Source: Elusimicrobia bacterium GWC2_64_44 (GTDB lineage: Bacteria > Elusimicrobiota > Elusimicrobia > Elusimicrobiales > UBA9959). Taken from it: a DNA stretch of 64,000 bases. Shown piece after piece: positions 58,967-64,000 of the stretch (its first letter is position 1; each line of letters opens with the position of its first letter). Where the stretch lies: contig MGUG01000052.1 of the NCBI GenBank assembly GCA_001799845.1, forward strand, positions 16,930 through 80,929. Direction: 5' to 3'. Both the position numbers and the translations under genes were made by a program. Below the pieces are notes generated by a model. The model did no database searches. It saw nothing but the letters and a program-made list of their open reading frames with translations, and was not told where the DNA came from.

Positions 58967-59848
58967 TTAACGGGCCGCCACGGGCCACTTCACCTTCGCC
59001 GCCCACTGCCGCAGGGTGAGCGGCTCCAGGCCGTAGGCCCGCCGGAGTTTGGGGATGTCCACTCCGAGCCCGGCGCGGTCGAACCACTCGTACATCACGG
59101 ACAGCTCGAAGTTGAAGGCGCGCAACGTCTCAATGGGCAGCCGGGAGTATTCGACGTGCTTGTTGAGCGCGTCGCTCAGGATCGCCGCCGCCTGCGGCAT
59201 CGTAATTTCGTCGCCGGCGAGGTTTATCACCTCGCGGTTCAGCTCATCGCACTTGGTGAAGGCCAGGCAGGCGTACCGGCCGATGTCCTCCACAGCTACC
59301 ATCTGCAGTTTCGTCTCCGGCCTCAGCGCTACGGACAGGCGCCCGCGCTCCAGCTCCGGCCACATCAGCGGGCTGCGAAAATTCTCCATGAAGAACGCGG
59401 GCCTCAGTATCGTATAGGAACCGAAATTCAGCGTCTTGACGGTCTTCTCCACGCGGGCCTTGTTCTCGAAGAAGGGGATCCCCGTGTTCCGGTCGGCCGA
59501 GGCTACCGAGCTGTAGACGTAATGTTTTACGCCGGTATTCTTTGCTATCACCGCGAAGCGCAGCGCCTGCTGCTCCTCCCTGATCGCCCCTCCCTCCAGG
59601 CCCGTAAACACGCCGAAAGCGCCCCAGGCGCCCTTCATCGCGTGGATGACCTCCGCGGTGTTGTTCAGGTCGCACTTTACCAGCTGCACGCCCATCCGCT
59701 TCAGCTCCGCCGCCTTTTCCTGCTCCGGGTCGCGGGTAAGGCCGCGCACGCTGTAGCCCTCCAGCAGCAGTTCCCTGGCCACGGCTCCCCCCTGCTGGCC
59801 GGTCACGCCGCAAACCACCACCACGTTCTGGTCTATCCTTGAGTCCAT
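58967..59848 (-). CDS. NmrA-like NAD(P)-binding protein
   Basis: A 293-residue atypical short-chain dehydrogenase: Rossmann motif VVVCGVTGQQGGAVARELL, LTRDPEQEK, DLNNTAEVIHAMKGAWGAFGV and YVYSSVASADRNTGIPFFENK, all matching NmrA/HSCARG-like redox sensors that bind NADP without clear catalysis. Ends 1 nt before the aldo/keto reductase start, so coupled to it. Confidence 0.87.
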   Translation of the reverse strand: MDSRIDQNVVVVCGVTGQQGGAVARELLLEGYSVRGLTRDPEQEKAAELKRMGVQLVKCDLNNTAEVIHAMKGAWGAFGVFTGLEGGAIREEQQALRFAVIAKNTGVKHYVYSSVASADRNTGIPFFENKARVEKTVKTLNFGSYTILRPAFFMENFRSPLMWPELERGRLSVALRPETKLQMVAVEDIGRYACLAFTKCDELNREVINLAGDEITMPQAAAILSDALNKHVEYSRLPIETLRAFNFELSVMYEWFDRAGLGVDIPKLRRAYGLEPLTLRQWAAKVKWPVAAR

Positions 59849-59892
59849 ATCTCCCCCTTTTCCCCTCTTGTTCTTCAGATCTTTTCGGCCGC

Positions 59893-60516
59893 CTACTCCA
59901 GGCGGTAGGTTATCGGGACCAGCAGCTCCGCCTCCTCAGGCGGCGGCGGATAGGGCGCGCACCGCTTTACGGCCTCTACGGCGCTGCGGTCCAGCACGTC
60001 GTGGCCGCAGCCCTCGCGCACCCGGACGTTACGCACCCGCCCGTCTGTCAGCACCACGAAAGAGACCAGCACCCGGCCGCTCCACCCCATCTTCCTGGCG
60101 ATCGCCGGGTATACCAGCCCCGCGTTTATCCTGTCCCTGATGCCGCTGAAATTCCGGCTGAGGTAGCGCTCCCGCAGCGCGTCCCTGGGCAACCCCGGCG
60201 CCTGCTCCGGCTCCGCCGGAGGCACGCCCGGCGCGGCGGCGACTGGCGCCTGCTCTTGCGTAACATTGACCCGCTGTACCTGGGGCCTGACCTCTTCCGG
60301 GGCCGCCTTCGGCGCCGGCGCGGGGGCGACGGGGTCGAACCTGGCCCGCGGGTGCAAGGGTCTTTCAGGCGCCGGCGGCGCCGCCGCCAGCAGGCTCAGG
60401 TCCAGCACCACCGTGCGCGCGCCGGGCGCGAGGCTGAAGTTGGCGACCGCCACGGCCAGGATCAGCCCGGCGTGCAGTCCCAGTGAAAGTTGAAAAGCTC
60501 TCAGTTGCTCGTTCAT
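59893..60516 (-). CDS. tonB: TonB-like energy transducer
   Basis: A 207-residue protein with an N-terminal transmembrane helix (about 8-28, LSLGLHAGLILAVAVANF), a Pro/Ala-rich periplasm-spanning segment (about 42-115) and the TonB C-terminal domain (about 135-205; YPAIARKMGWSGRVLVSF, DGRVRNVRVREGCGHDVLD). It couples the ExbB/ExbD proton motor to the TonB-dependent receptor encoded in the same operon. Gap of 12 nt after exbD. Confidence 0.93.
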   Translation of the reverse strand: MNEQLRAFQLSLGLHAGLILAVAVANFSLAPGARTVVLDLSLLAAAPPAPERPLHPRARFDPVAPAPAPKAAPEEVRPQVQRVNVTQEQAPVAAAPGVPPAEPEQAPGLPRDALRERYLSRNFSGIRDRINAGLVYPAIARKMGWSGRVLVSFVVLTDGRVRNVRVREGCGHDVLDRSAVEAVKRCAPYPPPPEEAELLVPITYRLE

Positions 60517-60528
60517 TCGCCCGCCGTA

Positions 60529-60909
60529 TCATTTTTTTATTTCCGTCTGCAGGCTGACGCGCTTGAACCCCAGGTTCTTGACCTTGTCCATGACGTCCAC
60601 GAAGACCTGCAGCACTATCTCCCTGTCGGCCCGTATGAGCACGGGCGTCTCGCGACTGACCTTGCCCATTACGCCCTCCAGCTCCGGCAGGTACACCGGC
60701 CTCGCGTTCAGGAACAGGCCGCCCTCGCGGTCTATCTCCAGGGTCATGGTCTTAAGCAGCTCGGCTTTGTCGGCCGACGCCCGCGGCAGCTGCACCGGGA
60801 TAGACCCGGCCGCGATGAAGGTGGACGTGGTCAGCACAATGGTGAGCAGCACCAGCATGATATCGATGAAGGGTATCACGTTGATGGCGTCGAATTCCTT
60901 CTCATCCAT
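60529..60909 (-). CDS. exbD: ExbD/TolR biopolymer transport protein
   Basis: A 126-residue motor subunit: short cytoplasmic start, one transmembrane helix with the conserved proton-carrying Asp ([17 protein letters not shown]), and a periplasmic domain ending [19 protein letters not shown]. Overlaps exbB by 8 nt. It uses the proton gradient to energise TonB. Confidence 0.94.
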   Translation of the reverse strand: MDEKEFDAINVIPFIDIMLVLLTIVLTTSTFIAAGSIPVQLPRASADKAELLKTMTLEIDREGGLFLNARPVYLPELEGVMGKVSRETPVLIRADREIVLQVFVDVMDKVKNLGFKRVSLQTEIKK

Positions 60910-61327
60910 GGTGCGCTATCTCCCAGCCCAGCAGCAGTTCTTTGGCCCGGCGGGTCAGGAAGTTGTACATCGTCACCGCCGGGATGGCCACCAGCAGCCC
61001 CACGGCGGTGGTCTTAAGCGCCAGCGCCAGGCCTACCATGATCTTGCCGGTGTCCATGAACCCGTCCACCCCCATGGTATAGAAGGTCAGCATGATCCCG
61101 AGCACGGTGCCGAGCAGCCCTATGTACGGGGCGTTGCTGCCCACGGTGGCTATCAGATGCAGCCTGCGGGTCAGGGCCAGCTCCAGCTCGCGCTTGTCCG
61201 TATAGGCGGCCAGCGCCACTTTGCCGTAGAAGCGCCGCCGCTCGATGGCCACGGCGACGGCCAGCACGCTCAGGCAGACCAGCAGCCCTATCACGCCGTA
61301 GTCCACTACAGGTCGGAGCCATTCCAT
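60902..61327 (-). CDS. exbB: ExbB/TolQ proton-channel protein
   Basis: A 141-residue MotA/TolQ/ExbB protein with three membrane helices (about 8-25, 60-85, 98-120) and the family segments [21 protein letters not shown] and [20 protein letters not shown]. Shorter than E. coli ExbB because of a reduced cytoplasmic loop. Starts 7 nt after the receptor gene; the co-operon ensures a dedicated energising complex. Confidence 0.94.
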   Translation of the reverse strand: MEWLRPVVDYGVIGLLVCLSVLAVAVAIERRRFYGKVALAAYTDKRELELALTRRLHLIATVGSNAPYIGLLGTVLGIMLTFYTMGVDGFMDTGKIMVGLALALKTTAVGLLVAIPAVTMYNFLTRRAKELLLGWEIAHHG

Positions 61328-61334
61328 GATTTCC

Positions 61335-63380
61335 CTAGAACCGCACCGCGGCCGTCACGTAGAAATTCCGCCCGCTCTCGGGCACCTTGAGGCCGGAGGC
61401 GAACGGGTCGCGCAGGTACGAAAGGTGCGTGTAGTAATATTTGTCGAACAGGTTGTTCACACCCGCGTAGAGGGAGAAGTCCCCGCGGGTATAGCCCGCC
61501 TTCAGGTCGGTCACGCCCCAGCCGGCGGTTTTGGCTTCCTGCAGGGAGCTGTCCACGCGGGTCTGCCGCGCCGCCAGCTGCTCCACGGCCTCCAGCATAA
61601 GCGTACCGTCGTCGTAGCGCAGGGACGCGCTGCCTTTCAGGGGCGGCATTTCGGACAGCGGCCGGTCCCCGGAGGTGTTCTCGCCGCGCGCGTAGGACAG
61701 GCTGGCCCGCGCGTAGAGGTTGGCCGGCAGCGACAGCTGCGCCCCGGCCTCCGCGCCCAGGATCACGGCGTCCACGTTCTCGAAGGTGATGTTCCTGACG
61801 GGCCCTGCCGACTCGTAGCCGGCCAGGTTGATATAGTTCCGCAGGTCGCTGTAGAAGACGGAGGCGTTCACGTAGAACTTCTCCGTCGAATACTTCGCCC
61901 CGAGGTCCGCCTCGTGGTTTATGGTCGGGTCCAGGCCCGGGTTGCCGAAGGTGTTCTTGTTGGTGGTCGGCGTGACGCCGGTGTTCGGGATGCTGACGAA
62001 CAGCTCTTTCTGGTCCGGCAGCCTCGCTCCCCTGGCCAGCCCTGCGAAGAATTCCAGGCGCTCGGAAGGCTTATAGGTCAGCTGCGCGTTGGCGCTGATC
62101 TCCGTGTAATCCTTCTCGGTGCCGGCCGCGGCCACCGTGTTGGCCGTCCCGGTCTCGGCGGAGGCGAAGTCGCCCCTGGCCCCGCCCTTGAGCGTCAGCC
62201 TGTCGGAGACGGGCCGCTCGTATTCGGCGAAGACCCCGGCGTTGTCTATGTCCGCGTCCGGGATCATGTTGAGCGGCGCGTAGGCGGAGGCCATGGCGCG
62301 GCGGTTCACCGCGTCCCAGTTGCGGCGGTAATAATCCGCCCCGGCGCGCAGGGTGCCGTCGCCCAGCGGCAGGTCGCCCTGCAGCTTGGCCCCCGACGTG
62401 TCGGTGACGGCTATGGTGCGCATAGAGTACTCGCGCGTCACCATGCCGCTCGGCGTGGAGCTGGCGCGGTAGCGGTCGTCCATCAGGTGGTCCACCTTGT
62501 TCCAGTAGAGCTGCGCGCGCAACTGGCCGTCCCCGTTCGCCAGGTTGGCCAGCCGGTAGGACGCGTTAAAGAGGTTGGTCCGGTCGTACTCGGCGTCCAT
62601 CAGCAGGTAGGGATACAGCACGTGGTCCGCGTCCTGGTAGGAATAGTAGAACTCGGCCCGCGAATCCGCGGTGGGGTTCACCCCCAGCTTGCCCCAGCCC
62701 GTATTGATCTCGTAGGCCCGGGAGTTCACGGCGGAATCCTTATAGCGGTTGCCGCTGGTGGCCGGGTAGATCTCGGTTATGCGCCTGCCGTCGCCGGACT
62801 CGGGCGCTCTGGAATACTTGTAAGCGTAGCCGGCCAGCGCGTCGAAGCTTTCGGCCCCGTACGAGCCGATGGCCGAAGCATTCACGCTGTCGTAGGAGCC
62901 GTAGGTCAGGTTAAGGCCGGCGCCCAGTCCGCGCGCGGGCTTCTTGCTGACGGCGTTCACCGCGCCGCCCATGCCGCCGGGGTTGGCCAGGTCGTAAGGC
63001 CCTTTTATTATCTCCACCTTCTCTATCTGGGCGAAGTCGTAATGGAAGGCCGGCGAGTCCATGCGGTTGGGGCAGGCCCCGTGCAGGCGGGCCCCGTCCA
63101 CCAGCACGTTTATATTGTCCTTCTGGAAACCGCGCAGCACCACGTCGTTGGCTATGGCGCCCTTGCGGACTATGTTCACGCCCTCCACCTGGGCCAGCGC
63201 CTCGCCGATATCCTTGGCGGAGCTTTCCCCGACCTCGCGCATGGTCAGGTTTTCCTGGTTCAGTTTTTCCTTCTGCCCGCGCACCACTATCTCGTCGAGC
63301 ATCAGGTTCTGGGCCGGCGCGGGCGCGTTCAGCCCTGCGGCCAGGACCAACAGTATCGCTGTAGTTTTAGTCAGTTTCAT
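61335..63380 (-). CDS. TonB-dependent receptor, probable copper receptor (OprC/NosA type)
   Basis: A 681-residue outer-membrane receptor: signal peptide (about 1-23), plug domain (about 30-150) and a 22-strand barrel ending in Phe (FYVTAAVRF). The TonB box is probably the LDEIVV region near residue 28. The plug contains C103-x3-M107 ([10 protein letters not shown]) and the barrel H298-x-M300 (VDHLMDD), the CxxxM and HxM copper ligands known from OprC of Pseudomonas. Copper is therefore the best substrate guess. It is followed by exbB, exbD and tonB. Untypical of siderophore receptors. Confidence 0.9.
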   Translation of the reverse strand: MKLTKTTAILLVLAAGLNAPAPAQNLMLDEIVVRGQKEKLNQENLTMREVGESSAKDIGEALAQVEGVNIVRKGAIANDVVLRGFQKDNINVLVDGARLHGACPNRMDSPAFHYDFAQIEKVEIIKGPYDLANPGGMGGAVNAVSKKPARGLGAGLNLTYGSYDSVNASAIGSYGAESFDALAGYAYKYSRAPESGDGRRITEIYPATSGNRYKDSAVNSRAYEINTGWGKLGVNPTADSRAEFYYSYQDADHVLYPYLLMDAEYDRTNLFNASYRLANLANGDGQLRAQLYWNKVDHLMDDRYRASSTPSGMVTREYSMRTIAVTDTSGAKLQGDLPLGDGTLRAGADYYRRNWDAVNRRAMASAYAPLNMIPDADIDNAGVFAEYERPVSDRLTLKGGARGDFASAETGTANTVAAAGTEKDYTEISANAQLTYKPSERLEFFAGLARGARLPDQKELFVSIPNTGVTPTTNKNTFGNPGLDPTINHEADLGAKYSTEKFYVNASVFYSDLRNYINLAGYESAGPVRNITFENVDAVILGAEAGAQLSLPANLYARASLSYARGENTSGDRPLSEMPPLKGSASLRYDDGTLMLEAVEQLAARQTRVDSSLQEAKTAGWGVTDLKAGYTRGDFSLYAGVNNLFDKYYYTHLSYLRDPFASGLKVPESGRNFYVTAAVRF

Positions 63381-63477
63381 TTCGTCTCCCTCCTGTATGA
63401 AGTAAGGCTACCGAATAGCGGGCCGCGCCCGTAATCACCAGATGGCGTTTTCTGTTCTCTTTCTTCCGCTGCGGCGT
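63381..63477 (-). other. Leader of the copper receptor operon
   Basis: The 97-nt gap contains an AGGAGGGAGA ribosome site and a short GC hairpin (CGGGC/GCCCG around 63419-63431). I see no convincing -10/-35 pair and no cobalamin riboswitch, for which it is too short. Confidence 0.4.
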
Positions 63478-63903
63478 TCATTTGCCCGGTTTGCACGAGG
63501 CCGGCGCCGGAAGGCTTTCCAGTATTTTCCTGAGGTTACCGAGGTCGCGCCTGACGGCCGCCTCGTCGGAGTGAAAGCTTTTTTCGCTGACGCCCTGGCC
63601 CCGGAACAGAGTGATCACCACCTCGCTGCCGTCGCCGTGGGGGACCACGCGCATCGGCACCAGGAGCTCGGGCCCGTGCAGCGGCTTTATGTAATGGTCC
63701 AGCACACCGAAGATGTTCCTGGGCGCGAACCGCAGGGAGACCGGGCCCTGCGGCGTGCCTATCTTCCATTCCCGGCCGGCCTGCCGTACGGACAAGGCGA
63801 ATCCCCTGGCCCACTCCGTCAGGTTTTCCGGGTTGAACACGTACTCATACACCTTTTGCGGCTGACAGTCTATGGAGACCCCGATGGTCCTGGCCTCGGT
63901 CAT
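63478..63903 (-). CDS. SRPBCC-domain protein
   Basis: A 141-residue START-like domain protein (MTEARTIGVSIDCQPQKVYEYVF at the start, HYIKPLHGPELLVPMRV in the core). The C-terminal tail has a lone Cys (ASCKPGK). Its start overlaps the stop of the partial gene upstream (ATGA), so it belongs to that operon; a link to the copper receptor is possible only by position. Confidence 0.8.
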   Translation of the reverse strand: MTEARTIGVSIDCQPQKVYEYVFNPENLTEWARGFALSVRQAGREWKIGTPQGPVSLRFAPRNIFGVLDHYIKPLHGPELLVPMRVVPHGDGSEVVITLFRGQGVSEKSFHSDEAAVRRDLGNLRKILESLPAPASCKPGK

Positions 63904-64000
63904 CTGGCGGCCTCCATACCGGCGCGTTCCGCGCCGCCGAACAGCACGCTGAGCGCGAACTTGTGCAGCGGCTGGTCCAGTTTGCCCGCCGCCTGGAAAC
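63900..64000 (-). CDS. C-terminal fragment of an unknown protein (cut by window)
   Basis: The last 32 codons of a minus-strand gene entering from the right edge, ending GGAERAGMEAAR and overlapping the next start by 4 nt (ATGA). Too short to assign; the coupling shows it is a real coding end. Confidence 0.6.
   Translation of the reverse strand, partial: FQAAGKLDQPLHKFALSVLFGGAERAGMEAAR

Noticed and set aside
63381..63477. Cobalamin riboswitch before the TonB receptor
   Set aside because: The gap is only 97 nt and no conserved B12 box or multi-helix structure is visible; the receptor motifs point to copper.
1..64000. tRNA, rRNA or prophage genes
   Set aside because: No cloverleaf-like or rRNA segment, integrase or phage structural gene was recognised on reading either strand; a covariance search would be needed to exclude small RNAs fully.

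Overview
This is a GC-rich window from a diderm (Gram-negative-type) bacterium. The outer membrane is shown by TamA/TamB, an Mla-type lipid transporter, a TolC-family channel and a TonB-dependent receptor with its ExbB/ExbD/TonB motor. The lifestyle looks anaerobic or oxygen-fluctuating: hybrid cluster protein, rubrerythrin, superoxide reductase and rubredoxin sit together, and there are molybdenum enzymes and bacterioferritin. Translation signals are mostly AGGAG-type, but several genes look leaderless. I cannot place the organism firmly. A high-GC lineage such as Elusimicrobiota, or another deep diderm phylum, would fit, but that is inference. I saw no rRNA, tRNA, CRISPR array or recognisable transposase.

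Layout. (1) 1-6344, minus strand: a purine operon purE-purC-purS-purL-purQ-purF, purF cut by the window edge. (2) 6488-11289, plus strand: an Rrf2 regulator with a strong promoter and overlapping palindrome, hcp, a TIGR02757 gene, then rubrerythrin, thiol peroxidase, superoxide reductase and a 53-residue rubredoxin. (3) 11301-19350, minus strand: an FG-GAP/UnbV protein with a PAP2 phosphatase, a FlgO/CsgG-like plus LamG lipoprotein, glutamine synthetase and an enlarged GlmS. (4) 19448-19705: a gene-free element with 33-nt imperfect terminal inverted repeats. (5) 19759-28111, minus strand: an orphan histidine kinase, a MacAB-TolC-type efflux operon, a TPR protein and a GT39-like membrane glycosyltransferase; a rhodanese gene diverges from the latter. 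(6) 28795-39306, plus strand: a molybdenum hydroxylase (three subunits), bacterioferritin, MobA, FdhD and a formate dehydrogenase with a fused NuoE-NuoF-like diaphorase subunit. (7) 39319-40705: a small unknown protein and a quinone oxidoreductase, divergent. (8) 40769-64000, minus strand: a tightly packed run of 24 genes.

That last run has three parts. Upstream are a TonB-dependent receptor with the CxxxM and HxM motifs of copper receptors, its ExbB/ExbD/TonB motor, and small redox/stress genes including a secreted rubrerythrin. The middle carries a CDP-glycerol-type phosphotransferase, an ABC exporter and a LicC-like nucleotidyltransferase fusion, suggesting a phosphodiester-linked surface polymer. 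The downstream part links a partner-switching module (GAF-PP2C phosphatase-HATPase kinase protein plus STAS protein) to MlaE-MlaF-MlaD, a lone receiver protein and TamA-TamB.

The most interesting hypothesis is that this downstream part is a signal-controlled phospholipid-transport operon, in which the STAS protein is both an MlaB-like subunit and a phosphorylation target. All functional statements rest on motif recognition and gene order; no database search was run.
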